64,000 nucleotides of DNA from assembly GCA_016713535.1 (NCBI GenBank), contig JADJOY010000042.1:1-64000 (forward strand). The letters run 5' to 3'. Shown here in pieces: positions 42,445 through 51,862 of the stretch. Each line of letters opens with the position of its first letter. The first letter of the stretch is position 1. The DNA comes from JADJOY01 sp016713535 [NCBI: Deltaproteobacteria bacterium]. Lineage in GTDB: Bacteria > JADJOY01. A program made the translations under genes and the position numbers. The notes under the pieces are model-generated. The model saw only the letters and a program-made list of their open reading frames with translations, was not told the origin of the DNA and did no database searches.

Positions 42445-43938
42445 ATGCGTAAGCTGAAGGTCGTGTTCCTCGAGCGCCTCGCGATGGAGAAGCTCGGGCT
42501 GATGTACATCTCGGCGATGGTGCGACGCGCCGGGCACGAATCGCAGTTGTTCCTCGAAGGCGCCGAGGGAAGCCGGTTCCTCGACCGGGTCGTCGAGGCA
42601 CGACCGGACGTCGTGGCCTTCTCGGTCACGACCGGCATGCACCGATGGGCACTCGAGGTATCCGCTCGCCTCAAGGCGAGGATGGATACCAGGATCTTGT
42701 TCGGCGGACCTCACGCGTCTTACACGCCGGAAGTGATCGAGAAAGATCCGGTCGACCTGGTATGCCGGGGCGAGGGCGAAGAGGCGATCGTGGGCCTGCT
42801 CGAATGCCTCGCGGCTGGCGAGAGCCCGCGTAACGTTCCGAATTTGTGGGTGAAAGAAGAGGGCGTCGTGCATCGAAACGACGTCCGCCCGCTCACCCAG
42901 GACCTCGACGCGGTTCCCTTCCCTGACTGGGACCTCTACTACCGGTATCCGTACCTTCGCCGGCTTCGCTCGAAGCCCTTGCTCACTGGCCGCGGCTGCA
43001 GCTTCCAGTGCACGTTCTGCCACAACCACCTCGACATGCCGGTCTGCTCGGGCAAGGGCAACTGGGTCCGCAAACGGTCCCCCGAGAACGTGGTCGCCGA
43101 GATCCGCGAGTTGCGTCAGCGCTATCCCATCGAAGTCCTGAACCTCGAGCGTGATGACCACCTCACCATCCAGCGCGACTGGACCTTCGAGTTCCTCGAG
43201 GCGTATGCCAGGCAGGTCGACCTGCCCTTCGTGCTCCAATGCCGGCCGGAGACCATCGACCTGGAAACCGCTGATGCCCTGGCCCGCGCCCGCTGTGCCT
43301 CGGTCACGATCTCGTTCGAGACCGCGGACGCCCGCCTGCGCAACTCGCTTTTACGTAAGGAAATCAGTGACGAGGACGTAGTCCAGGCAGTGACGCTCCT
43401 AAAGGAGCGCGGAATCTTCGTGAAGACCTTGAACATGATCGGGCTTCCGGGCGAGGACCTCGACGGTGCGCTCGAGACCCTGGCGTTCAACGTCCGGCTC
43501 CGCCCTCAGTTCGCGCGCTGCTCGATTGCCACCCCGTTCCCGGGCACGCGCCTGTTCGAGCAGTCCGTGAGTGCCGGCATGCTCGCGCCGGACCACTCGT
43601 CCGAGGACTACTTCGAGGACTACTTCCAGAAGACCGTGCTCGACCATCCCGATGGCGCGCGCCTCGAAAACCTCCACAAGTTCTTCAGCATCGTCGTGAC
43701 GTTCCCCTGGATCCTTCCGCTGGTGAAGCTGCTGGTACGCCTTCCGCCGAATCCGGTCTTCTACCGCCTCTACCTCGCGGCCTTCGTTCTCTACGGCTCG
43801 TCCTTCGCCGGGCTCAGCGCACGCAACATCGTCGACCTGATCCGTTTCACGCCGAGCCCCCTACCCGCACCGAAGGCCGCGCGTCGGTCCTGGACGTTGC
43901 TCGCCGTTCTCGAGCGCTTCTCGTTCAACTTCGACTGA
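42445..43938 (+). CDS. B12-binding-domain radical SAM protein
   Basis: 497 residues from ATG 42445. The N-terminal 170 residues resemble the cobalamin-binding fold of class B radical SAM enzymes (KVVFLERLAMEKLGLMYISA, VVAFSVTTGMHRWALEVSAR, LFGGPHASYTPEVIEKDP). The radical SAM domain starts at LLTGRGCSFQCTFCHNHLDM with C185, C189 and C192 for the 4Fe-4S cluster, then VLNLERDDHLTIQRDWTFEF, ISFETADARLRNSLLRKEIS and KTLNMIGLPGEDLDGALETL. The C-terminal 100 residues are hydrophobic (FPWILPLVKLLVRLPPNPVF) and probably membrane associated. Relatives act in hopanoid, bacteriochlorophyll and natural-product pathways; the substrate is unknown. It converges on the cassette at 43982-47817, which has a second enzyme of this type. 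Confidence 0.85.
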   Translation: MRKLKVVFLERLAMEKLGLMYISAMVRRAGHESQLFLEGAEGSRFLDRVVEARPDVVAFSVTTGMHRWALEVSARLKARMDTRILFGGPHASYTPEVIEKDPVDLVCRGEGEEAIVGLLECLAAGESPRNVPNLWVKEEGVVHRNDVRPLTQDLDAVPFPDWDLYYRYPYLRRLRSKPLLTGRGCSFQCTFCHNHLDMPVCSGKGNWVRKRSPENVVAEIRELRQRYPIEVLNLERDDHLTIQRDWTFEFLEAYARQVDLPFVLQCRPETIDLETADALARARCASVTISFETADARLRNSLLRKEISDEDVVQAVTLLKERGIFVKTLNMIGLPGEDLDGALETLAFNVRLRPQFARCSIATPFPGTRLFEQSVSAGMLAPDHSSEDYFEDYFQKTVLDHPDGARLENLHKFFSIVVTFPWILPLVKLLVRLPPNPVFYRLYLAAFVLYGSSFAGLSARNIVDLIRFTPSPLPAPKAARRSWTLLAVLERFSFNFD

Positions 43939-43964
43939 GCCGTCCCGTCGCTCTCGGCCGTGTC

Positions 43965-43980
43965 AGCCCCGCTTTGGGCT
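43965..43980. terminator. Short hairpin between convergent genes
   Basis: AGCCC (43965-43969) and GGGCT (43976-43980) form a 5-base stem around CGCTTT... in the 43 bases between two convergent stop codons. The stem is short and has no T-run, so terminator function is weakly supported. Confidence 0.25.
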
Positions 43981-43981
43981 C

Positions 43982-45564
43982 TCAGCCGGCCGGACTCGCT
44001 TCCAGCTCCGGGGTGAACTCGATCACCCCGGCCGAGGTGGCCGCGATGACCTTACCGTCCCCGAGCGGCTCGAAGTAGCGGATCTTGCGGCCGAGGAACA
44101 CCCGTGCTCGTAGTTCGAGCGTGTCCGCATCGACCACGAAGAAGTGGCCGCGGACGAATCCGCCCACGTAGACCCGGCGGCGCGTCGGGTCTACCCGCAC
44201 CCAGCGGATCCCCGGCTCGAGCTCGAGCTCCCCGACGAGCGCGCCGTTCCTTCTGTCGACTCGGTAAAGCTTCCCCGACTGAAGGCTTGTCGAAAATAGA
44301 TAATGAGATCCGTCATCTGAAACTACTTTGTTGAAGTGATTGACGAAGGTCGCCTTGTTGAAGCGATCCGCTTGCAACCATTGTGGCAAATGTTCGTCAT
44401 AGAGCCTCAGAATCACCTCACATTGTTCACTTCCACCGAGATGGCAGCGCTCCAGGCGACCGTTGCGTACGATGAACGCCTCGCGACGAGCAGTCGAAAC
44501 GGAGAAGCCCATGATGGTGCCGCCATCCACGACGATCCGACACTCGTGCGTCCCGGGGTCGTACGAGGCGAGGTGCTCGCCGCCCGGGTAGCCGAGGAGG
44601 AGCGTTCGTTCCTGGTCGAAGTCGACCACCGTGGGGCCGGCGAAGCCACAGGACTCGAAAGGCTTGTCCACCTCGAAGGTCGACAGATCCACGCTCCAGA
44701 GCTTCTCCTGAACCATCTCGGGTACCCAGACCTTCCCGCGGCCGCAGTCGAGCGCGTACTGGTCGCCCGGAGGAAACCGGACCTCATGCCATGGATCGGC
44801 CGAACCCGATCGCAGGTAGATCGCATCCAAGGTCCCGACGATCCGGCTGTCGGTGGCACAGCCCCGCATCGCGACGCGTAGGTCGTGCCAGTTGATCGGC
44901 ATCCCGAAGCGCGACCCGAGCCCCGGATTCGGCCACGATGGCATCACCAGCCGGGCGCCCGGCAAAGCCGCCAGAACAGGCGTCGCGTCGGCTGTGGGTA
45001 GGAGCCAGAAGAGCAGTGCTCGGAGCGCTACCGACGCCACCAGCACCGCCGCCCCCACGCCAGGCAGCTCAGCCGCCGCCCAACCCGAGCTCCAACCAGC
45101 CACACGAAGAGCCAGAAGCCGAATCCCACCGAGACGAGGATCGCGCCCCGAGTGAGCGGTCCAGGTGGCATCGGCGGCGCTGCCGCGAGGGGGACCGACA
45201 GGCAGGCGGCCAGCCCGACCGCGCGATGGCCGTGCTCTCGCACCCGGAAGGCGACCAGGCAGGCCACGACAGCGGCGGCGGCGGCGTAGCCCCAGTCGGA
45301 CGGAGCCAGGAAGGGGCCGAGGCGCCCCAGCGTGAACGTCGTAGCTGCCGCGACCGTCAGGTAGAGCACGGTCAGCAACCATCCGACGGCTGGCCTGCGC
45401 CGGCGTAGCGCGATTTCACCGAGCCACAGAAAGCCGACCACTGGCGCGAGTGGCAGGCTAGCGGGGAACCACACCAGGCCGCCGAAGAGCGTGGCACCGA
45501 ACCAGCGCCGCCAGAAGAACGAGCCCCGCCGCTCTTCGCGCCGAGCCCGCGAGCCCTCGGACAT
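43982..45564 (-). CDS. Membrane-anchored beta-propeller-like protein, one frameshift
   Basis: From ATG 45564: MSEGSRARREERRGSFFWRR, then about six hydrophobic helices (LTVLYLTVAAATTFTLG, GYAAAAAVVACLVAFRV, SVGFGFWLFVWLVGARVG). The frame changes near 45085 and a further helix (AAVLVASVALRALLFWLL) leads to an exported domain of about 330 residues with repeated beta-propeller-like strands: RGKVWVPEMVQEKLWSVDLS, LLLGYPGGEHLASYDPGTHE, GSHYLFSTSLQSGKLYRVDR, RRVYVGGFVRGHFFVVDADT. No enzyme motif is visible. The ATG overlaps the methyltransferase stop (TGATG at 45566-45562). Bases 44281-44440 are markedly A/T-rich, unlike the flanks, suggesting a foreign segment in the gene. Function unknown. Confidence 0.65.
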
Positions 45565-46334
45565 CACGCCGGCGTGCAGGCCACGAGGAGACAACCCTCG
45601 ATTCCTGGGTCCAGCCCAACCCGGTAGTTGGCGAAGAACAACCGCCGTGCCTCGGGGCTGCGAGCCAGCCACGCCAGCTGGCGCGGGACCGATCGCAACC
45701 AGTCCCCGAGCTCCTCGACCACCGTGGCGAGCTCCTGACGGATGGGGAAGCCCTCGGCGCGGATCACGTCGAACCCAGCTCCTCGCACCACCCTCTCCCA
45801 CTCGGACACCGTCAGCAGGTTCAGAGTCCGCTCCCCGAGTAGCCGCTGGAAGTCGGCCGCTGGTGGCACGTGGTCAGGTCGGCGCGCGATGTCGACGAGG
45901 CCGATCCGGCCGCCGGGGACGAGCACACGCGCAACCTCGGGCAACACCGCGTCGAGCGGCGCGGCATAGGCGACCGCCTCGAGAAGTACCGCATCGAAGC
46001 TGCCTGCGCGAAATGGCAACGCCATCGCGTCGGCTCGCACCAGGGGGAGACCCCGCGTGAACGAGTGCCGGCGCGCACGCCAGCGCGCTCGCCCCAGGCT
46101 ACGCCCCGAGCGGTCGAGCCCGATCACCAGAACCTCGTGTTCGGTCGCGACGAGCACGGCGCTCTTTGCCGATCCGCAGCCCACGTCGAGGACCCTGGCG
46201 CCGGGCGCCAGCTCCAGCGCGGACGCGAGCCGACGAGTCGATCCGCTCTGCCCGGCGTGCTGGGAGGCATCGCTGCGAGCCACCAGCCACTCCTGAAACT
46301 CGAGCGGACGCGCGTCAGGGCCCGTGCGCGCCAT
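45564..46334 (-). CDS. Class I SAM-dependent methyltransferase
   Basis: 256 residues from ATG 46334; the frame stays open further upstream but with Arg-rich non-conserved sequence. Motif I GARVLDVGCGSAKSAVLV (45-62) binds SAM; VIGLDRSGRSLGRAR, PLVRADAMALPFRAGSFDAV and EVARVLVPGGRIGLVDIARR follow the UbiE/COQ5-type pattern. The C-terminus is GCLLVACTPA. It starts 46 bases after the stop of the radical SAM gene and overlaps the start of the propeller gene, so the three form one operon. Substrate unknown; it may methylate the radical SAM product. Confidence 0.82.
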   Translation of the reverse strand: MARTGPDARPLEFQEWLVARSDASQHAGQSGSTRRLASALELAPGARVLDVGCGSAKSAVLVATEHEVLVIGLDRSGRSLGRARWRARRHSFTRGLPLVRADAMALPFRAGSFDAVLLEAVAYAAPLDAVLPEVARVLVPGGRIGLVDIARRPDHVPPAADFQRLLGERTLNLLTVSEWERVVRGAGFDVIRAEGFPIRQELATVVEELGDWLRSVPRQLAWLARSPEARRLFFANYRVGLDPGIEGCLLVACTPA

Positions 46335-46380
46335 CCCGTCCTCAACGGCTCTCGACCAGACGCAAGCAGGTCGCGGTTGG

Positions 46381-47817
46381 TCAGGCCGGCAGCGCCTGGG
46401 GCGGCGGCAGCGGGCGTGCCGCCGGGACCACGACCAGACGCGCGCGGCGGAGGAGTCGGCGGACCAACTGCGGAATGGCGATCGGACCGACGTGTCGCAG
46501 CAGGCGTAGCGCGCGGGAGGGGCGCACATAGAACGTCAGCCACGCGGCCATCCAATAGAGACGCACCGCCCATTTCGGCATGTGTTGGGTTCCACTCATG
46601 ACCCGATCGTTGGCGAAGTCGCCCCATGAGATGTCCGCAGCCGGACGTGCGTGCAGGACATCCGAGACCCGCGTGCCGACGTGTGGGCTGAATCCGAAGA
46701 TCCACGCCGAATCGAGGTCGATCCGGGCGAGCAACCGGATCGTCTTCCATGCATCGGACAGCCGCTCCTCGGGGTAGCCCACGATGAAGAACCCTTCGGT
46801 GCGGATCCGCGTCTCTCGCCGCAGGATCCGCAGCGCGCTCTCGACGTCGTCCAGCGCGAAGCGCTTCCCCATCGCGTGGACGATGCGCTCCGAGCCGCTC
46901 TCGATTCCGAAGCCGACCTTCTCGCATCCCGCGGCGTCGAGGAGACGAGCGAGCGCCACGTCGATCGTATCGGCGCGGATGCCGTTCGACGCGGCATCCC
47001 ATCGTACGTTCACCCGCCGCCGCACCATCTCTTCGCAGAAGGCGTCCACGTAGCGGCGGTCGTTGGTGAACGCGTCGTCCGAAATCGAGAAGCCCTGCAC
47101 GCCGAAGACGTCGCGCAGGTGCTCGATCTCGTCGATCACGAACTCGACGCTGTGATGGCGGAGTTTCTTCCCCGAATTCACGGGAGCGGCGCAGAACGTA
47201 CAGGGGAACGGACAACCGCGGGTGGTGAGGATCGGAACGTAGGGAATCGGTCGGTCGAGCCAAGGCTCACGCTTCTGGAGCTCGACGTGCTCGCGCGGCT
47301 GGAGGAGATCCCAGGCCGGGAGGCCGAGTGCATCGAGGTCGTCGGGAAAGTCCTGCGCACCGACCAGCACGCCGGTTTCGGTCCGGCGCACGAGCCCGGG
47401 CACCCGAGAGAGGTCACTCCCCTCCGAGATCCCGTCGATGAGCATCGGCAGCGCACGCTCCGCCTCACCCACGATCGCGAAGTCGGCCTCGGGCAGGCTT
47501 TCGAGCGCCCGCGCGCGGAACCCCGAGACGTGCGGCCCCCCCGCGACGGTACGGACATCTCGTCTGGCGGACCGCGCCTCGACCATGTAGCTGCGAGCGC
47601 GACCGACCGTGTGATCGAAGACCTTCACACCGAACCAGTCCGGCTGGAATTCTACGACGCGCTCACGAACGCTGCGCGGCTTGCCGCGCATCTCGTCGAG
47701 CTCGGGGTCGGCGACCGCGACCTGATGTCCAGATCGACGTAGCGCCGTCGCCAGGTAGCCGAGCCCGATGTCGGGACCCGCCGTGGCCGGCAGCGTCTTG
47801 ATCAGCAGCACGCGCAC
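46381..47817 (-). CDS. B12-binding-domain radical SAM protein
   Basis: 478 residues from ATG 47817. Starts with MRVLLIKTLPATAGPDIGLG and YLATALRRSGHQVAVADPEL, the usual N-terminus of cobalamin-binding radical SAM proteins; TVAGGPHVSGFRARALESLP and FAIVGEAERALPMLIDGI belong to the same fold. Cluster ligands C202, C206 and C209 lie in TTRGCPFPCTFCAAPVNSGK. Then FSISDDAFTNDRRYVDAFCE, VGFGIESGSERIVHAMGKRF and TEGFFIVGYPEERLSDAWKT. The C-terminal 90 residues contain a hydrophobic stretch and a Pro-rich end. First gene of the operon with the methyltransferase and propeller genes; 147 bases downstream of map. Confidence 0.86.
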   Translation of the reverse strand: MRVLLIKTLPATAGPDIGLGYLATALRRSGHQVAVADPELDEMRGKPRSVRERVVEFQPDWFGVKVFDHTVGRARSYMVEARSARRDVRTVAGGPHVSGFRARALESLPEADFAIVGEAERALPMLIDGISEGSDLSRVPGLVRRTETGVLVGAQDFPDDLDALGLPAWDLLQPREHVELQKREPWLDRPIPYVPILTTRGCPFPCTFCAAPVNSGKKLRHHSVEFVIDEIEHLRDVFGVQGFSISDDAFTNDRRYVDAFCEEMVRRRVNVRWDAASNGIRADTIDVALARLLDAAGCEKVGFGIESGSERIVHAMGKRFALDDVESALRILRRETRIRTEGFFIVGYPEERLSDAWKTIRLLARIDLDSAWIFGFSPHVGTRVSDVLHARPAADISWGDFANDRVMSGTQHMPKWAVRLYWMAAWLTFYVRPSRALRLLRHVGPIAIPQLVRRLLRRARLVVVPAARPLPPPQALPA

Positions 47818-47964
47818 GTGGCCGCCTCGGATGGCGCTCGGCTCATGCAGCGCCGGGCGCGCATGAGCGACGCCGCGGCGCGAGGGCCGCGATCGTCGAG
47901 CGCGCGTTGGCCTGAGGAACCGTCACCGATGCGATGGGATCACGGCAGGGGGGCAGAACGGATC

Positions 47965-48843
47965 TTAGGGGCGCGTCCCTGCCGGGGTCAACGTACCGGC
48001 TTCCGGCAGCGGGACCTGCAGCGGGACCGAGGCTGGGGACGCGGCAAGATCGTCGCGCTCACGGTCGCTCAGCGTGAGAACCTCGACCCCGGAATCGGTC
48101 ACGATGACCGTGTGCTCGAACTGCGCGGACAGCGAGCGGTCGCGGGTCACGGCCGTCCAGCCGTCCGCGAGAACCTCGACGTGCCAGTCGCCGGCGTTGA
48201 TCATCGGCTCGATCGTGAACGTCATGCCGGGTCGCAGTCTCTCTCCGCTCCCGGGGCGTCCGACGTGATGTACGGTCGGGGCGGTGTGAAAGATCCGCCC
48301 AATGCCGTGTCCGGTGAAGTCGCGCACCACGGAGAATCCGCGCCCTTCCGCGAAGCTCTGGATCGCATGACCGACGTCACCGAGCGTCGCGCCCGGGCGC
48401 ACGGCGCGGATGCCTCTCCACAGCGCCTCGCGAGTCGTTTCGACGAGCCGGCGGGCAGCTAGCGAGGGACTCCCAACGTAGAAGGTTCTGGAGCTGTCGC
48501 CATGGAAGCCCTCCAGAACCGGTGTGACGTCGACGTTCACGATGTCACCGTCGCACAGCACCTGGTCGTCGCGAGGAATTCCGTGGCACACGACCTCGTT
48601 GATGGACGTGCAGACGTGTTTGGGGAACCCGCGGTATCCGAATGGCGCGCTCTCCGCGCCGGCAGCGCGGGTCGCTTCGTCCACCAACGCGTCGATCGCG
48701 CCGGTCGTGACGCCAGGACGGATCGCGGTCTCCACCAGATCGAGGAGGTGAGCCGCGATCCGGCCGACTTCCCGCATACGGTCCACCTGGAACGCGTTCA
48801 TCCGGATCGGCTTCGGCGGCTTTCGGAATTCGGACCTTCTCAT
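47965..48843 (-). CDS. map: Methionine aminopeptidase, type I
   Basis: Removes the initiator methionine from nascent proteins. 292 residues from ATG 48843 (MRRSEFRKPPKPIRMNAFQV). The five metal ligands and the substrate His are visible: CHGIPRDDQVLCDGDIVNVD (His, Asp), HGDSSRTF (Asp), DFTGHGIGRIFHTAPTVHH (His), FTIEPMINAG (Glu) and LSAQFEHTVIV (Glu). The N-terminal extension of about 30 residues carries no zinc-finger motif, so the type Ia core is present with a short leader. Intact frame. Confidence 0.94.
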   Translation of the reverse strand: MRRSEFRKPPKPIRMNAFQVDRMREVGRIAAHLLDLVETAIRPGVTTGAIDALVDEATRAAGAESAPFGYRGFPKHVCTSINEVVCHGIPRDDQVLCDGDIVNVDVTPVLEGFHGDSSRTFYVGSPSLAARRLVETTREALWRGIRAVRPGATLGDVGHAIQSFAEGRGFSVVRDFTGHGIGRIFHTAPTVHHVGRPGSGERLRPGMTFTIEPMINAGDWHVEVLADGWTAVTRDRSLSAQFEHTVIVTDSGVEVLTLSDRERDDLAASPASVPLQVPLPEAGTLTPAGTRP

Positions 48844-49129
48844 GGCTTCGTGGGGCTTCGTCCGGTGGAATCGAAAGGGGCTCGGCGTCGCGCACCCGGA
48901 TCGGGAGTCGGATCGTGGTTCGATGCCGTCCTGACGCAGGCTCCGCTTCTCGCGCAATCTCGCATCGCCCACGGCCGACGGCCAGCCTGCCGGGCCAACG
49001 CCGCAGGCGCGGAGTCTCGCATGGCGCCCTCGCCCAAGTCGAGGCGCGACGGCACCTCTGGATTCGGTAGACGACCCCCCGGGGGCCGGTTACTCTCCGC
49101 CGCCTTCCGCACGGAGAAGCATATCCATC

Positions 49130-49519
49130 ATGGGCACCTCGGAAGCACTGACACGCGGCGTACGAGTTCGGGTGCGCTCGCAATACGTGCCCGAGCGATC
49201 ACAACCGCCACAGGGCGAGTGGTTCTTCACCTACTCGGTGAGGATCGCCAACGAGGGCGAGGAGCCGGTGCAGCTCGTCAGCCGTCATTGGATCATCACC
49301 GATGCGAATGGGCACGTCGAAGAAGTGAAGGGGCCCGGTGTCGTCGGCGAAACGCCGATCCTCGAGCCCGGCGACTTCTTCGAGTACACGTCCGCGTGCC
49401 CGTTGTCGACTCCGTTCGGTTCGATGCGCGGGACCTACCAGATGGTCACATCGAAGAACGACCGGTTCGACGCCGAGATCGCCGCTTTCTCGCTCAGCGA
49501 GCCCTATTCCATCAACTGA
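49130..49519 (+). CDS. apaG: ApaG family protein
   Basis: 129 residues from ATG 49130. The single ApaG/FN3-like domain has VRVRSQYVPERSQPPQGEWF, FTYSVRIANEGEEPVQLVSR, the signature VEEVKGPGVVGETPILEPGD and GSMRGTYQMV. ApaG is linked to Co2+ resistance and to ApaH in some bacteria but its biochemical role is unclear. It stands alone, divergent from map (286 bases between) and convergent with the acyltransferase gene. The map-apaG space contains a short CCCCCGGGGG palindrome near 49078 and nothing else recognised. Confidence 0.92.
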   Translation: MGTSEALTRGVRVRVRSQYVPERSQPPQGEWFFTYSVRIANEGEEPVQLVSRHWIITDANGHVEEVKGPGVVGETPILEPGDFFEYTSACPLSTPFGSMRGTYQMVTSKNDRFDAEIAAFSLSEPYSIN

Positions 49520-49548
49520 TGGATCGTGTCGCCCGGACCGGCGCCACG

Positions 49549-50475
49549 TCAGTAGAGCTTGGGATCGCCGACCGGGCGAGTCTTCCATCGTCGGTGACCC
49601 CAGAGCCATTGCTCCGGAAACCGGCGAATGACGTCCTCGGTGACCCGAGCGACCTCCTGCGTCGTCGTGATCGCATCCTCGCGTGGATGACCGGTGGACA
49701 CCGGTTCGATGACCGGCCCTACGTGGATCGTGTGGAAACCGTCGGTGTCGCGTGAAATGAAGGCCGGCACGATCGCGGCCTTCGTCTTCAGCGCGAGCTT
49801 CGCGATGCTGACGTGAGTGCAGGCGGGCCGACCGAAGAACTGGACGAACTCGCCCTCCTCGCGGGTCGCATTCTGGTCTCCCAAGATGCCGAGCACGCCG
49901 CCGCTTCGCAACACCCGGAAGGCGTCCTTCCCGCTTCCCTTCTTGTCCAGCACCTCGTTTCCGAACCTACGTCGCATGTCGTTCAAGAGCTCGTAGACGA
50001 GGGGGCTGTCCATCGGGCGGGCGAGGAAGCTGAGCGGATGTCCGTGCGCGCTGTGCGCGAGGGCCATGAGGTCGAAGTTGCCGACGTGTCCGGTGAGGAT
50101 CACCACGGGTCGGCCTGCGGCTCGGATGCTCTCGTAGACCTCGACTCCGTCGTACCGCACTCGAGCCCGGATCTCCTCGGCGCTCGCGCGCGCCATGTGC
50201 GCGACCTCGATCGTGCTCGCGACGACGTGTGCGTACATGCCACGGATGATGCGGTCGGCGCCGCCGAGCTCGACGAGCCGATCGCCGAACGCCAGCTCGA
50301 GATTGACTCGCGCGATTCCACGGTGCCGGCGGTCGAGAGCGACGACGAGCGGCACGGCCAGTCGCCCTATCCGCGGCGCCCAGCTCCACGGGATGAAACG
50401 GAACAGCCAGAACATCGCTCTGGCGGCCGCGAGCTCGGCTCGAGCCTGAAGGCTCTCGGGCGCGCGCTCAGCCAT
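49549..50475 (-). CDS. Lysophospholipid/lauroyl acyltransferase (LpxL/HtrB type)
   Basis: 308 residues from ATG 50475. An N-terminal membrane helix (AMFWLFRFIPWSWAPRIGRL) precedes the acyltransferase domain with VVILTGHVGNFDLMALA, whose H-x4-D (His130, Asp135) is the catalytic pair of this superfamily, then SFLARPMDSPLVYELLNDMR, GGVLGILGDQNATREEGEFV, IVPAFISRD and FPEQWLWGHRRWKTRP near the C-terminus. LpxL/LpxM enzymes add secondary acyl chains to lipid A; other members acylate different lipids. The ATG overlaps the 3' end of the WS/DGAT-like gene by 8 bases, making it the third gene of a tightly coupled acyltransferase operon. Confidence 0.85.
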   Translation of the reverse strand: MAERAPESLQARAELAAARAMFWLFRFIPWSWAPRIGRLAVPLVVALDRRHRGIARVNLELAFGDRLVELGGADRIIRGMYAHVVASTIEVAHMARASAEEIRARVRYDGVEVYESIRAAGRPVVILTGHVGNFDLMALAHSAHGHPLSFLARPMDSPLVYELLNDMRRRFGNEVLDKKGSGKDAFRVLRSGGVLGILGDQNATREEGEFVQFFGRPACTHVSIAKLALKTKAAIVPAFISRDTDGFHTIHVGPVIEPVSTGHPREDAITTTQEVARVTEDVIRRFPEQWLWGHRRWKTRPVGDPKLY

Positions 50476-51862
50476 CGAGGGTCGGCACGGAAAGCAACGC
50501 AAACAACTCGTCCCGGATGCGCCCGAGGAGCTCGTCCGCTTCGATACGAGCGAGGCCCCCCTCGGCGAAGCTCATCTCCATCTGCACTTCGTTCCGGTAC
50601 GTGTACATCGCGAGCGTGGCGGGCATGGGGTAGCCGCACTGGTACACGTGACGAGTGTAGAGGACGCGAGCGCCGCCGATGTGTTCCGCCGTCGAGCCGT
50701 CAGGGCGCTGCCAGATCGGTCCCACGTTGCTCACCGTCAGCGTCGGGGTCGTCCGCGCCACGCTCCTGCGGGTGAGCACCGAACGCATCGAACGGACGAC
50801 CCACCGGTACGGCAGGCCGAAGAGCATCATGGATCTCGCCAGGGTGACGAGTGGCAGAGGTGTCGCCTTGAGCGCGCGAGTCTGGGCGCGGATTGCGTGA
50901 ATGAGCTCGTCGCGGTCGTCCAGCCACCGCGCGGACACGTGGATCTCGACCGCGATCCCTTGGTTCGCGACGCTCTCGCGTGGATCGAGGTGACGGTAGG
51001 CTCGCAGGTTCATCGGCACCGCGAGCGTCACCTTTCGCATCCGGACGTTTCGGTGCCTGGCGTACGCCACCACCGCGCGAGCCACCGCCGCGAGCACCGC
51101 GTCGTTGAACGAGATCGCGCGTGCGCGTGCAGCTGCCCGCACCTCGGCAAAGCGGTCGCTCGGAATGACCCGCTTGACGCTCAGCGTCGGGCTTCGCCGG
51201 CTCCTCCAGCGTACCGGCAGCGGCTCGTTCACGCGCGGGCGGTTCCACCGCCCCACGCGCGAGTGAGCGATCCACGCCGCGAGCATTCCGCGAAGGCCCA
51301 CCGCCCGGAAGTACTGCCCCATCCCACGCGGCGCGATCGCCTTCTGCCGGCGGTCTGGGCGCAATCCCCGCGCGAGCTCGTCGACGATCTCCACCAGGTC
51401 CTGACTCAGGACGGCGAGGGCGATGCCGTCGAGAGCGGAATGGTGGATGCGGATCAGTAACCCGGTCTCGCTGCCTCGGCCTTCGACGATCACGAGCTCG
51501 ATGGGAGGTTGCCGCTCGAGATCCATCGGCCGGTTGCCATGCTCCTCGAGCGCCCGGTCGAGTCGTTCGGCAAAGCTCTCTTCGACGCCCCCTGACGCCT
51601 GCGCCTCGACCACGAACACAGGGCCGAACTCGCGCTCGTAGACTTCCTTCCAAGCGAACCCCGACCAGCCGTGCTCGAGCCAGCGGCGGCGCACCAGCAC
51701 CGATCGGACGATGGGGTACCGGTCGCCGAGGATGTTCCACGCCTCGCGCACCAGCTCGCGCGGCAACCGGCCCTCGAAACCGATCGCGAAGGCGGCGCCG
51801 AGACCCAACCCAGCCTCGTGCGCGGCCAGGAAGAATCGCTCGATCACGCTCAGGACTTGCAT
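50468..51862 (-). CDS. Wax ester synthase/diacylglycerol acyltransferase-like protein
   Basis: 464 residues from ATG 51862 (MQVLSVIERFFLAAHEAGLG). The acyl-CoA-dependent acyltransferase motif HHxxxDG is intact as HHSALDG at 140-146 in LLIRIHHSALDGIALAVLSQ. Later conserved WS/DGAT-type or condensation-domain segments are SFNDAVLAAVARAVVAYARH, VTLAVPMNLRAYRHLDPRES and TLTVSNVGPI. Known enzymes esterify alcohols or diacylglycerol with acyl-CoA; related PapA proteins build complex lipids. The ATG lies 13 bases inside the 3' end of the upstream gene, so translation is coupled. Confidence 0.8.
   Translation of the reverse strand: MQVLSVIERFFLAAHEAGLGLGAAFAIGFEGRLPRELVREAWNILGDRYPIVRSVLVRRRWLEHGWSGFAWKEVYEREFGPVFVVEAQASGGVEESFAERLDRALEEHGNRPMDLERQPPIELVIVEGRGSETGLLIRIHHSALDGIALAVLSQDLVEIVDELARGLRPDRRQKAIAPRGMGQYFRAVGLRGMLAAWIAHSRVGRWNRPRVNEPLPVRWRSRRSPTLSVKRVIPSDRFAEVRAAARARAISFNDAVLAAVARAVVAYARHRNVRMRKVTLAVPMNLRAYRHLDPRESVANQGIAVEIHVSARWLDDRDELIHAIRAQTRALKATPLPLVTLARSMMLFGLPYRWVVRSMRSVLTRRSVARTTPTLTVSNVGPIWQRPDGSTAEHIGGARVLYTRHVYQCGYPMPATLAMYTYRNEVQMEMSFAEGGLARIEADELLGRIRDELFALLSVPTLDG

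Noticed and set aside
49070-49092. CCCCCGGGGG palindrome as terminator or operator
   Set aside because: Short GC palindromes are frequent at this base composition and there is no T-run or conserved context.
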